Shown here: in pieces, positions 45,729-57,750 of the stretch
How positions within the stretch are numbered: position 1 is the stretch's first letter
How the letters are laid out: every line of letters starts with the position of its first letter
Source: Aquanectria penicillioides
Taxonomy: Eukaryota > Ascomycota > Sordariomycetes > Hypocreales > Nectriaceae
Direction of reading: 5' to 3'
NCBI GenBank assembly: GCA_003415625.1
Contig: PYIU01000010.1
Location: forward strand, 1,672,501 to 1,736,500
DNA: 64,000 nt
Program-made: the position numbers and the translations under genes
Notes under the pieces: generated by a model
Databases searched by the model: none
Told to the model about the DNA's origin: nothing
Seen by the model: the letters and a program-made list of their open reading frames with translations, nothing else

Positions 45729-48074
45729 CTAAGACGACTGTCTAATTGAATTGCTAGACTCAGGTAGTTGATTCTGACCTTCTTCACACACTTCATTCAA
45801 GTGCTCTGTAGTATAACTAGCCTTCTCTTTAACGCCATTCCCATCGTTTCCGGGTATTTTGAGTACCGGATGTACTGGATCGATAACATTCAAAGATCCC
45901 AACATCTGTCCGTTCTCCGTCATAGGAACGTAATCTGTACAGTTTTTCCACGTCCCATTCCCCCAACCCAAACTTTCGTGTGCCAGTCGATTCTGCTGCA
46001 ATGTTTCATTGGTGATCCACTCAAGGTGTTTGTACGTTGATTGTGCCAGCTTCTCAGATGCTGAATTGTCGTTGTTGCTAACATCTCTAAATTTGCGTTC
46101 CCGGTGACGCAAGCAACACTCAAATATTGGTTCTATAACGAAAGAGGCGATAATAATGCTAAATCCTATGATATATGTAAAGCAAAGGCCAAAAAGCGAA
46201 AATGAACCAACTTGCGTGGAGAGAATCTTCTGGATACGGGTAAGAAGCAAATCGCGGATTAGTATCAAATGTTTGAGAGACATGAAACCAGAGCAATGCA
46301 AAGGTTGCAAAGATTGGTCTGGACAATTCTTACCTGATTGGCACACATTTCTTTCTCATACTTATTTCCAGGGCTTATGCGATAAGGGGCAAGATCTGGC
46401 CGTGATATTCCTTGAGCGACAGTAGCAAATGCTGCCTGCGCGGACGCAAGCGAAGCATTCCACATATGACTCACATCAATCTGCCATTGGTTGTTTGGTA
46501 AAGGACCTTGAACCCCTGAACGAATTTTCTGCTGGGATGCCAAGATGGAGGGCCCAAGAAAGTTAACAAGTACTTCCAGAGCATAGGTCATTCTCTGCCA
46601 TACGGCCATAAACCAGTGAAAATGGCTAGCTGATTTGGAGAGGTCCTGCGGTACTGTGCTAGAGAGAATGGCTCCTAAGTCTGCGACATGGTCAAATAAT
46701 GGTGCTGCACCCACAACTGCATCATTATAACTGGCTAGTGGCCCGCAGGTAGTATTTCCACGGCAAAACTGATACTGATTGATGCACGCAAGTGGAGAGG
46801 CTGCCTCATCTTTGAAATATACATTTCGGCTGCCGGCTGTGCGACTAAATTGGGCCTTTCGTCCTAGAGTAGTTGCTTGATACCAAGGATCTTTGGTCGA
46901 GACAATAAAGGGAACACCATTCCCAACTAGAAAGAAGAGAAGAAGATCTCCGTCTGTTCTTGTTAGGTCAGGGATTGGTGAAAAGCTTGAGCCCGACGAA
47001 AGTGTTCCATTCGTAGCTGGGACTAACATCTGGCTGGATATTAAAAGATTAGCTGGTCTATGAAAAGTAGTAGTAGATGGAGAGAATAGCTCACCTGAGG
47101 ATATAATTTGTTTCAATAGTCTTGGATTCCAAGTCGTATGCATATTGCACATCTAAAGAAGCCGCTTCATAGGTAAAGTTTAATGCAGATCCATTTGCAG
47201 TGAAAGAGGACCCATAATGGTATCGCGTGTAGTTTGCCCTAGGGTACTCATGCAAGCTAGTATAGCCCTTTGTAGTAAGTGGTGCACAGTGGAGGGTTGT
47301 TCTTAATAGAATTTGATCTGCTTTGGGTGCATTTAGCCCTAAGTGCTCATTGCTGTCAATAGTAGTTTCAAGGAAAATGTTTGATTTATTTGTCTTGCAA
47401 ATTCCAACATTATTGAACGGGCAACCTGCGTTATAGTCAATTGTTGTTGGGATATTAGCCATGACGAACGTTTTGCAGTCAAAGATGCCGGAGTTATTAG
47501 ACGAGTAGCACTGTTGAGCGTAATTTACTGCATTGTTGACGTCTTTGGATTGAAATGGGATCATAATGTCCCATGTCTCGGCTGTTTCTGACCCAAAGCC
47601 CATAATGGAGCAGTCCGATGCATCGATCAAGGCCTCATGCCCAACCCCTGTTGAAATTGTTGCAGAAAAGCCTCCAGCAATAACAAAGGCTAAGCAAACA
47701 GTAGCAGCCAATAGGATTGTTGGTAAAATTCGGCGAAGGGGTCTATCCAAAACACCTCTCCAGGCATAAGATAGTCGTAGGAGTGAAAGGAATGCAGATT
47801 CAGCAGATTGGGAATTGCGCAAAATGATTTGATGTTGGTGATAGGGTGCCCCTTGGTCATTGGCGCGGCCCTCGGAATGAAGTCGATGCAAGAAAAGACA
47901 AACAATTCTCCAGAAACGAGTTCCAACAAATCCAAGGAAGAATGATGTAAATGCAATTAGCAGATTGGCGCTAAATCGAGTGAGGGTAAGAGTAGATCCA
48001 AGGATAGGACCTCGTGACCAGTTGGTCCAGACCCCCAAGTAAACCCCCGGTTCGCTGTTGATGCTGGATGCCAT
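45729..48074 (-). CDS. Large fungal membrane/ectodomain protein of unknown function
   Basis: Exons 48074-47095, 47033-46334, 46229-45729 give 726 residues. The start ATG at 48074 gives MASSINSEPGVYLGVWTNW, the typical start of a widespread fungal family of unknown function. TM helix near residues 25-50 (LIAFTSFFLGFVGTRFW), a second near 100-125 (ILPTILLAATVCLAFVIAGG), then a roughly 450-residue Cys-containing, multiply N-glycosylated region (CSIMGF, CKTFVMANIP, CPFNNVGIC, CRGNTTCGPL). A TM follows near residue 570 (LFGLCFTYIIGFSIIIASFV) and a cytosolic acidic tail. Topology suggests a surface protein with a luminal/external domain. Homologues are sometimes mislabelled as P450s; no P450 motif is present. 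Confidence 0.75.
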
Positions 48075-51000
48075 ATCGAAGCATCTGAAGAGTGGTGGAA
48101 TATTTTTGTGATCAGAATTGGGCAATCTGGGCTAGGGCCTTTTCCCCGAATGATAGAAAATGGCAAAGTGAGAGGAGCTCGCCGCAAGCAGGCAATCGAT
48201 ATATGTAGTGTCTATTTTCACAGATCCCAAGCTGCGATCTAGTAGTACGTTTACGTTCGCAATGACATTGATTCCAGTGGTAAGTACATCCACGCCCCCC
48301 AGATCTGTAATTCTTATTCCCTTTGTTTGATTATATGCACTTTGATGGATTGTTGCCATCCTATTGGTAGCCTAATGGTGAGATCAAGGCGGCCTAGGTC
48401 CATGGCTGCTTCAGCCCGCAGGTTCAGCTTACAGTTTCGTAGCCAATGTCCACCGTGTCACGATCAATGTGAGTAAGCTCAGTTTCGCCACGGAGTACCT
48501 TCTGGCCATCGTAGCCAGTGCCCCAATCTGAGAGTGAGGGAAACATCTCGTAAAAGGCTTAAGTCCGTCATCCAGATGGTATTAAGAGTCCGAATTTTTT
48601 GGACGGCATCACTTCAGTTCCCGATTTACTTTCAACGGCATGTTGTCAATTCCGCCATCATTTGACCCACGACAACTTAAACCCAAGCTACTGAGGTTCT
48701 TCTGATTACAAATAAAAGGCTGTGCTACGTTCCAATTCTTAACCTTCGGAAAACTCACTCAAGTAAAGATCTACATGATCCCACGGGTCATATTGTCACA
48801 CGAAGTAGGCCAACGGGGCTGAAACCTCCCCCACGCATTGCCTTCCACTTGTCAGAAATTTGCCAGGTGCTTCAAGTGGTTGACCAATCAGACCGGTAAG
48901 TGACTGTGACACCACCCAACTATTTACACGTGTTATCTATCCAGCACTGTCTGAAATTCCCAATATTCACACCTGAGATCTGCGATACATTCCTCATCAA
49001 GTGTCGCAGATCAACGACAATCCAAGTCATGTCTCCACTCAGCATTCATTTTCTACGATCAGCCGTGCAGCCTGGACAAACGATGGCTGATTAAATCCAA
49101 TCAGTCGTTCGAGCATACTCGTGTAAGGTTGCTCTGCATCTCAGCCTCACGCAAGGCTTTTTCACGCAGCAGCTTTCCCGCGATGTGACGGAGTCTGTGT
49201 TGGAGCTGAGTCTCAGCGCCTGCATCGGCCTGCTGTTGTGCTTCTTTCCACACGCGGCCGGAATGACGAGCACATTTGGAAGCCTGAAACGCGTCAGACC
49301 GACCATATTCACTTCATAATCTGCCCTAGACAATAATGCTGGCAGATCCCTCCTGGCCATAAGGCAAATCCTTTTTTGTTAACTTATGATGCAAGTTCAT
49401 ACTTCTGGTTCACGGGTGATATTTCCTGAAGCATCAGGAAAAAATCTAAAAAAGCCCAGGCTGTCAATGTACTTCCCCAACACGGAAGCTGGATGATATC
49501 TGGACAAATTCCTATAGTATAAATCCATGTCCATGATATCTCCGCAATGTAGTCACTGGGTAGACAAGTTTACAACGACCCCTCAGGACCATCTCGCGTG
49601 CGGATAGTATCTAGCATGGTAATTAGCCATAAAGTAATAAAAAGAAATGTATCCCAATCGACTTACTCAATTCGGTATCGACAAAAATGAAAACCCCTCT
49701 CGGTTACATCTTCTCAAATCACAACATCCGCCGGTTGGAGCAAATAATATCACTCCGTGACCGGTTTGACAATGGTGTCGTCTGAGTATGACAGTCGCGA
49801 ATCCGAAGGTTGGGGGTGGAGAGCTACTGGATCACGATTGATGAACGAGAGTCCACGATTACCTAATCTCTATTCATTTTTCTCTGCAAGTTCAAAACCT
49901 TTTAACCCCTAGGCAACACAGAATATTCACAAATCCACCGCATTATGAAATTGAGGTGATGTGCTGTGGCAGAGACTTATTTCGCCAAGATGATGCACAC
50001 ACCTGACGCGATGTCAAGCCTACATTCACCCCAACTACCCTATAGTGACAATTTTCATATATTATTTCTTATGCTTGAAAGTAACCTGAAGACGTGAAGA
50101 AATAACGTGGAAATGAGTTAAAGTTCATTTGAAGTTTATATTTTAAACAATATTTACAACGACGCTTAGCGTCGCTTGTATTTTGAAAAACTTGATTCTA
50201 AAACATTTTTGCATTTATGTATGGTGTCACCGAGTATGGGCTCGTGGTTAAGACCACCGCACGACGACGTAATCTAGTATGAGCCGTTGACAAATCTCAA
50301 TAGTGCGATGAAAGAATTCATGCAAATGACATTTAGAGTTCAATACTTTGAATCTATCACCACCTAGAAACCATTTAGACCTTATTGAGTTCGATGAGAT
50401 GACACAATGATGTAGCGTACGCGTCCGATTTTCAGGTTAGGGCACCAGTCAATCCGCGAAACTCATGTCCCTTAGCAAAACGGTCGACCCACTCTGTGTT
50501 CTGTTGATTAGTCGTCATAAAAGCAGGTGGAATTCGCCAGTAGAGTGAACCCCAGATTCAGTTTTCTGGATGACTCACGTTTCTCCTTTGGGCTTTCTGC
50601 AACAGGTCGGTTATTTGAGGAGCTCAGTTGATACGTACGTCGAGCTGAACCATTGGCAGGTTTTAATATGTATGATACATTAGCATAAAAGCTCTCAAGA
50701 TGGTTGTTTTCGAATAGCCTCATGTACATCTGACGGGCAGGCGTCATGGCAAGAAGCTCAATTCGCATCCTACCGTACCGATGCCAATAGGTCAATGGTG
50801 TAATGGCCAAGTCTGGTGAGTATCCGGATGAACCGGTTGACAGCGGCATGGCCCATTGCTAGTGGATTGTGATAGCTGTAGAGTCAGCTGCAAGATTCGC
50901 GTAGGTGTCTCCAGTCCATTCTGTTCCCCTGTCATTCACCTCGACAGCAGAGTGAAGTTGAGACAAAGGAGTGGCCCATCTTTATTGCCCTTCACGGCGG

Positions 51001-51298
51001 TTAAAACTTTTGTTAATGCAACGGCTTCAGCTGCGACAAGGCGTACCTAATTACCCATAATTCTGGTAGTCTAACATTGCGAATCTAGCATCTTCAGCTA
51101 GCCACCAGGATGCCAAGGGCTTGAATGACGGAGCTAGTTGAGTAGTGGTTAAATCCCTGCAAGACGAATATGCAAACTGTAAATTGCTAGCAACTTTCAG
51201 GAGCAGACGCAGCCCTCTCAGCTTTTGAAAACTACAACAACCAATCAGTCAATCATCTCCAATTCATTCATCATCCTTTTTCAGCGCCCCAATCACGG
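48075..51298. other. Gene-poor stretch
   Basis: No supported gene. The first part is the promoter side of the membrane-protein gene, with a GGCCAAC and CCCCCACGCATTG pair at 48808-48840. AT-rich around 50080-50240, with a small palindrome CGACGC-TTA-GCGTCG at 50160-50174. Open frames at 49091-49360 and 50508-50849 (minus) have no domain. Confidence 0.4.
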
Positions 51299-51769
51299 CT
51301 CAAGCGATGATACAGGAGACTTTATCGGCCGATTGGATGTAAGTTCAACTAGATGTCGTGGAGTAATGACAAATGTAACCAATCCACAAGGTTCAGTATG
51401 GTGATAAGCCTAGCAACGCGATCGAGGAAATGAACGGTCTATCCGCTGATACTAATGAGGGATTTGGCGGCGAGTATATACACTGCTACGTATTGATCAT
51501 TGCGCTGAGTCATGAACTCAAAATATCGTTTGTGCATTGACTGCTCCTCCAGATATATGTGGCTGAGCGTCTCTGGTCGTTATTTTGTATCTACAAGCTT
51601 GGTTTGCTCAGTTTATTTAGAAGTCTGCTAAACTCTTCGATTTGGACAGGTATATCACTAATGTTGCCCTCTGGTGACCAGAAACTCACCAGACTGCTCC
51701 TCCGGATGGCTGGGATTACCTGGGCTCAGGTATCAATCACGGACGAAAGAGAGATTTGGTTTAACTGAT
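51299..51769 (+). pseudogene. Possible remnant of a small multi-exon gene
   Basis: A short plus-strand start (51307, MIQETLSADWM) reaches a GTAAGT donor. After a possible acceptor near 51395 a segment reads YGDKPSNAIEEMNGLSADTN, then EGFGGEY. Further on PPDGWDYLGSGINHGRKRDL appears near 51690-51760. The two pieces recall paired Gly-Gly-aromatic repeats of a beta-rich protein, but the linking sequence has no consistent frame. Weak evidence; family not established. Confidence 0.2.
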
Positions 51770-52552
51770 TTGGAAGCTCGAAGAGTATACAAGAAAGAAG
51801 TGGGGAAATTGAATCGATCCCTGGGGCGCATTGCTGCATCGCCTTAGTGTCATAACCGGACATGAGGGCTAATCAGAGACCCAAAGTTATGATGACCGTG
51901 CAATGGGAATTGATAATTCGCATTAAACGTGCCCATTACAGAACTCACGCTTCGTCCCTTTGCTGTTCGAGCATGGCGGCTAGTTAACGACTGAGTGTCA
52001 TTGCGCAGTGACTAAGCGGCTTCTCGGATGAGTTCGTTCTTCGGGCACGAACCATGTTGATCGGTGCCGAGAGGTGGTGTCTCTCGCGAACGAGGACCGT
52101 GCTGAAACGATGATCCCGGCGACACCAGACTTTAATCTACGGGAATGACGTCAAAATCAGATCCTCTGTCTATTTTTCGTAACTCACGGGGCTGGGCGTT
52201 GCTCATCCTCCACTTTGCCGTCCCCGTCGTGGGGGCTTAGCTTGTCGTCCTCATCTCCCCCACTTTCCGACATCGTGAAATTGAGTTTGGAGGATCAATT
52301 TGCCTTTCCCGGGATAGACGGGAAGTACGATACACCCGTGAAGTTACCAAGCCGTTTTCATGTCCAACGATGAGAAAATAGGGTGATTAAAGTGTCTGTG
52401 GCCTAAGCTAATAGTAGAAACTAAATCACACATAAAGGCAGTCGATCTAGTTCTGAGACCCCGTAGATTCCCTGAACACATATGATTCTGCCTACCCAGT
52501 TCAAGTCACATCAGCTCACCGACTTAATACGGCGACATTAAAATCAGAAATA
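51770..52552. other. Upstream region of the EthD gene
   Basis: Non-coding; probable promoter of the EthD gene. No specific element identified with confidence. Confidence 0.4.
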
Positions 52553-53482
52553 ATGTTTTCAACCTCTATCATGTGGCTACTGTTGGCATTTACTGCCCAA
52601 ATATCGTTTGCGCAAAACCAAACACTCCCGAAACAACTTGCCGCAATCCGACGCCGACCAGGTCTTACGCATAAAGAGTTTTTATACTACCACACTCTAG
52701 TCCATGGCCTAAAGAGCTGGAATGCGCCCAGAGAAGACGCGTTTCCCGAGGCGTACGTTCAAAACTACGTCTTTGACTCCGTGTTTGGCGTCAACAACAG
52801 CGTACCCAACCACAACTGGGTTGGGCGCGACGATGTGATCGAGCTTTGGAGCAGTACTCCGACTACCTTCCTTTCAGCTTCCAATTACACTGCTGCTGTT
52901 ACTGGTCCCGATGGCATCAACTTCAGCGACATGACGGCCGCATTCTCCATGATGGCATTGGAGTCCTTCGTCATGGAATCAGACACAAATGCGAACAAAC
53001 ACAAAGCTGTGTCACACAAAGACCCCCTAGTGGCATTCTTCTGGATTTCTGCCTCATCAAATGTTGCCTCCAATGACACGTTTGCTCGAAATGTCGCGGA
53101 GGAGTTGATCGACAATATGCCAGATGGCGTCGTGTATAACGCAAGCGTCCACATCCCCATTGCCGCGATAGACACTAGAAAATATTTTGGTGGCGAAAAT
53201 CTTCCTACGATGAACGCGGTGATCAAACTGTGGCTAGCAGACGGTGAGACCGCTGTATCAGATGTGCGGGCGGCTCAGGCGTCTCTGAATGTTACGAGTT
53301 TGAGCCTCGATGAAAATGTCTCCTTTATGGTGTTTACAAGAGCGATAACACTTTGGGACAATGAGAAGAAAATCGAGGTAAGCCCTCCATGTTAAAATAC
53401 GTCTTAACGGCTTCAGATACTGAAATGGATATAGTTCGACGAAAACCGGCTGAAGAAATCACTGCGAGCTCATACCTACTAA
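52553..53482 (+). CDS. Secreted EthD-domain protein
   Basis: Exons 52553-53377 and 53435-53482 give 290 residues; the second exon adds EFDENRLKKSLRAHTY. An N-terminal signal peptide is visible (MWLLLAFTAQISFAQN, cut near residue 20). The EthD-type dimeric alpha/beta-barrel part begins at AIRRRPGLTHKEFLYYHTLVH and continues through PEAYVQNYVFDSVFG and VIELWSSTPTTF. EthD proteins are usually about 100-residue cytosolic proteins linked to polyketide or xenobiotic steps. This one is secreted, longer, and carries eight N-glycosylation sequons (NQT, NNS, NYT, NFS, NDT, NAS, NVT, NVS). The C-terminal half looks like a second, diverged copy of the fold. Function unknown. Confidence 0.82.
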
Positions 53483-54913
53483 AGAATCACCATTCTTAGA
53501 GACATAGCCATGGCGATTTAGTCGGGAACTGATAAAGGTAGACCTAAATCAACAAAGGAATCTCAATAGAAGATAGTTCAATTATTGCCACTAGTCTAAT
53601 GTATGGTTAACTTCTGCAGGCGACAAGGTCTAGCAATACTAGGGCAATATAAGCTTTTGGAATCTATTAGAAAACTCCCCTTGTAGAATTGGCCATCACG
53701 TGGTGCAAGGTGACCTTGACCCCAACATTTTACAATGAAATTATACCTTGACTATGATACCCAGATAGCAAAATCATGTCAGCCCTTATGGGGGATTATG
53801 GAGTTCCTTCCTGTGGCCCTTAGAAAATTCGAGCCTTGGTCTGTCAAGTTTGGGAGGATAATGATGAAATTACGATGGGGTCATATTGAATGCAGCTCTC
53901 ATTATTGCTAGCCTCCAATTACCCCCATTTTAGTCATCATGGCATATCCTTGGTCTTCTTATAGATGATACCTTACGCGTTTATGAAAAGGGCAACTGAG
54001 AAAAGCATATAGAAGATGTCTAGCGATGTTGAGTTGTCAGCTACCATCCGATCCATAATTTTCTATACACTGTAACATGCTAGTAGCCATCGTGTTTCGC
54101 TCCCATCCAGCGAATAACCACAATGAGCATAGACCAGATGGCACAATGAACTTAAATCCACATAAGGCATAACAATATTGCAATGAAAGGATGACCAGCA
54201 AAGTAGGATGGGGGTAGATATACCTAAGCAAGTGAATGTTGGGTTGATGCAACATACGACAATGCTATGTGCTTGGTTGAGGGTTACCCTGACGGCGATC
54301 TTCCATTTCCTTCGCGAACGAAAAATCTTTATCAATCGCTTTAGCAACAGTTTCACACCCATCAACCATCCAAAATGCAGAAAGTCTCAGGGGCAGAACA
54401 GATTCAAGCAAAATGCAAGGTGGCAACCGCACAGGGCATTCAAGAACTCTGCCTTGTTTTAATCGAGGCTCGCGGGGAAAACAGCCTGACTGTGAACTTC
54501 ATACTTTCAAGGCGTCGGCATATTCTCTATCTCGTCCACTGAGCTTGAGCCCGCTGATCCGTGTCTTCCAGCCGCGGCTTACTGACTGCATGTGTGTGGC
54601 ACAGCATGAGAAGCTGTCCACCTGGCAATGGCCCAGGCGTCATGGAATCAAACCATGAGAAGATAGACTGGTCCAGGATGAATTGCAAACACAGACATTA
54701 AGCATTTATGCCATTGAAAAATCGAGAAAGAAATAAATGTGCTCAATAACGAAACTACAACCTGGCATGGTTCATCTTGTGATCTTACTCATAAGCCTAC
54801 GCCGCGTGGTGAACTAGTACCCGGAATGATGCATCTAATTTTGTATGAACTTGCTGTCTGATTTTCAACACACCTACCCGTAACGCATCATGAATGCAAA
54901 TTCATCCCAATCT
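53483..54913. other. Intergenic stretch
   Basis: No supported gene. Short ORFs on both strands are AT-rich and without domain. It includes the 3' flank of the F-box-like gene. Confidence 0.45.
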
Positions 54914-55993
54914 TCATTGACTGCCATTGAAATTGAATAGGGACGTAAACGAAAATACCCCACCCGTTCCGCGAGCTCGTCGTCCGCGCTTCCTGGCCGT
55001 AAGGTCGGTCTCGCAAACTAGATCATTGATTGCCTTTTCACTTACGTCAATCCATCCCTCTCCCTCCACTTCAGCTAATGTTGCGATATCAATCGAGTGG
55101 CCTAGCCAACTACTGTAAGCTGTTTCTGTCCCGTACACACCCCATTGAGCAAATGTTAGGAAGACTTCGCCCAGACTATAGGCGTACCCCGACTGAGCAA
55201 CAGTTTCGTCAACCACGAATTGTTTTATTGTCATGTTGCGAAGTACGGCTGAACACGGTTGTTTAGGTTCATCATTACCATGTTGGAGGACCTTCAAGAA
55301 TCGCACTATTCGGTTGTATAACGCTAAACTTTCACTTTCTTCTTCGAGTCTTGTCTCAAGTCTCTTTGTAAGGCCATGAGCCAGCTTCAACTCCACGGAC
55401 AAGGTTCGCTCACTCTCCTTGAATGGGAAGGTCTCGCCCACTATTGCCTGTGGGAGATAGTAGAGAGTGTTCTTATGAGCAGCAAGATTCCGCCACTCTT
55501 CGCACTCTAGTTCGGTAGCGATTCCAAGTGGAATATCCTTGGCATAGTCTCCCACGACGGCAAGACGATCTCCAGCCCATGGTGCCGCATCCCTTTTCAT
55601 CACGGACTGGACATCTGAGCCAAGGACGCGAAATAGATACGAACAGGTCAATGATAAGCAGATGAGATCTTCATCTGAACATGTATCCATTATGTAATGA
55701 ACAATTTCATCAATGATCTCTCGTGGGAGTGAGACGATGGGAGTTGTCGCACTGATGCTTGGTTAGAAATATGAGTTGCAGGCAAAGACAAGGAACAGAC
55801 TTGATCACCTTTTTAGCTTTGAGGCCCGAACATATTGACTGGGAATGTTGAAAGGACGCCATCGTGGCACCTGCAACATGCCAACCAGCTGCTCAGCAGC
55901 GCCGTTGAGGAGAAACTGCTTCATTGTTCGGCCCTTGTCGTTGAACAACTCCTCCTTTTTGTCGAGATTGACCACTTTCCAGTATTCTCCCAT
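54914..55993 (-). CDS. F-box-like domain protein
   Basis: Exons 55993-55809 and 55751-54914 give 340 residues. ATG at 55993 begins MGEYWKVVNLDKKEELF, the standard start of a fungal family with a short WD-like N-terminal segment. The F-box-like region follows the intron (SLPREIIDEIVHYI... DLICLSLTCSYLFRVL), then PWAGDRLAVVGDYAKDIP. Such proteins are thought to be substrate adaptors of SCF ubiquitin ligases; members are numerous and fast evolving in fungi. Both splice sites are canonical. No clue to substrate. Confidence 0.72.
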
Positions 55994-56205
55994 TGTTGCT
56001 CTCTCGATCCGGAGTGAAGTGATAGACACGTAGGAAATTCAAAACCATCCGCGAGCTAATGGGATACTCTGTTCGATTTCCCCTTGTTTGTCACGTGGTT
56101 TAGGTTGCCATCAATCTTGCTGCCGTGCCGAATATCCGGACCGACTTCGTGTGTGTGCTGAACTACCTCACAACCCTGCAAGGACCTTGTGGTGGGGCGG
56201 ACAAA

Positions 56206-57582
56206 TCAATTAGTGTTGGGAACCACGATGCTAAGAAGGCAATGATGTATGTATGATAGCAATGTATGAGGTGAACTCGTTTGTATATTTATGCGATTGC
56301 GTGTAAAGATCGTCGTCGTAGATGATGATGATATCCCACCGGCCACTTGTAGCTGGCATCCGTTACTGCTTCCGCATCTGTGCCTCGCTACCAAAACTAG
56401 AATATCTTCTGTCCCCCCACATCCCCTCATCGATCGAACTGCGGTAATGCGAGGATTGGGGCAGGGTACTACACGCGTGAACGCTAACTGTGTATTCCTT
56501 GGCCCTTCACACGACTGCCTAATCGTCGTGACGCCCTTTGGAGGCGCATTGGGGTTTGTAGACATCATCGTCATTGTATTTGAGTCGGATGATCCTGCTG
56601 GGTGAACTTTTCTAAAGCAAGAGCAAAGACCTGGCAGTGCCGCCACTATGACACCAAGGTTGGTCTTTAAATTGCTCCACAACTCTAGAGACGAATAAAC
56701 ATGCTGGATTTGATGTCCTGGATAGAGATCTGGACTGCGGTTAGGGCTAAGATACGTACAAAATAAGCTATATGGGAGAACATGGCCATACGCCGACGAT
56801 TGAATGGCAATAAAAGCGGAAGAAGGAACATGCAAGGACCATGGCGCCGAGAAGGAATGTGAACCAGGCGGCTATCTTCAAGTTCGTCTGCAGCTCCAAG
56901 TCGAGTAACATTAACAACGGGAAAATAAGCGCTACCAATGTTCTCTCAATCCAAATAACAGGGTGTTAAGGCTTTTGGCTCCCACTTACCTAGTAATTCC
57001 CGCGAAATGTGTGAAGCCCAAGAGATTTGGTACGCGTGTAAGAGCTCTATGGTCATGCAAGTGACGTTTGGATCAGTTGACCTATATTTGTAACATCAGG
57101 ATGCCAGATACCGAGCGACTTGGGAGTAAAACTGTACCAATTTCTACTTGGTGGAAGACGGAAGAGGTACTGCGTAAAGAATGTGCCTGCATAGCAGCAG
57201 ATAATGTAAAGAATGGTAATTCGAAGAAAAGCACCCCGTGTAACCATGTAATAGGCAATAACTTGGCGATAGACAGCAAGTGGTGCTCCTTTTGACATGT
57301 AAAGTGCTGCAAAGTAGGCAAAGTAGTTAATCCAGCTCAGCTGCAAACAACAGCCATGTTAGCTTGATCGAGCAGTGCATTGTGTATCTGGTTGCCTCAT
57401 CAGCGAGAGTTCTTACCTTCAATATCCTCAAGGGTACCTCCATATCCTCTGAGATTCGACATCACCCCGATGTCAAGGGCGCCCAGTTTGATATACTCGA
57501 TGTCGAAAGCAGAACTCGCCACGGCGCTCATCCAGGCACCACAAAAGAACAAGATATGTCTGGCTAGCCGCTGGTTGATTAT
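56206..57582 (-). pseudogene. PTH11/rhodopsin-domain seven-helix protein, decayed
   Basis: Pieces of the fungal rhodopsin-domain (PTH11-like) family in correct order on the minus strand. 57582-57417: ARHILFFCGAWMSAVAS to LRGYGGTLEDIE. 57340-57110: SWINYFAYFAALYMSKGAPL, YIICCYAGTFFTQYLFRLP, RNW. About 56920-56780: LIFPLLMLLDLELQTNLKI and FTFLLGAMVLACSFFRFYC. About 56735-56600: VYSSLELWSNLKTNLGVIVA. The end is Ser/Thr-rich with RSMRG. Exon 1 ends in phase 1 while exon 2 needs phase 0. Exon 2 runs into a stop after TNIGQLIQTSLA. The last junction has no donor of the needed phase. These mismatches suggest a broken gene, although sequence errors could imitate this. Confidence 0.6.
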
Positions 57583-57750
57583 CTAATTTTAGCTGCAACA
57601 TGTGGAACCAGGCACGTGCACGCACCGGAACTTGTTGGGTTTGTTCCTGAATTCCGAATTTCGTTCACTTGGATATTCATGGCTTTCGAACGTGAAATGC
57701 GGCCATCTGCACCTTAATGGTTCGTCTTGGGGCAAAGTAATCCCGTTGAT

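Noticed and set aside
50230..50290. tRNA-like stretch containing CGTGGTTAAGACCACC
   Set aside because: No T-loop GTTCGA box, no acceptor-stem pairing and no anticodon arm could be built.
50508..50849. 113-codon minus-strand ORF
   Set aside because: Isolated, no domain, and the surrounding region has no coding features.
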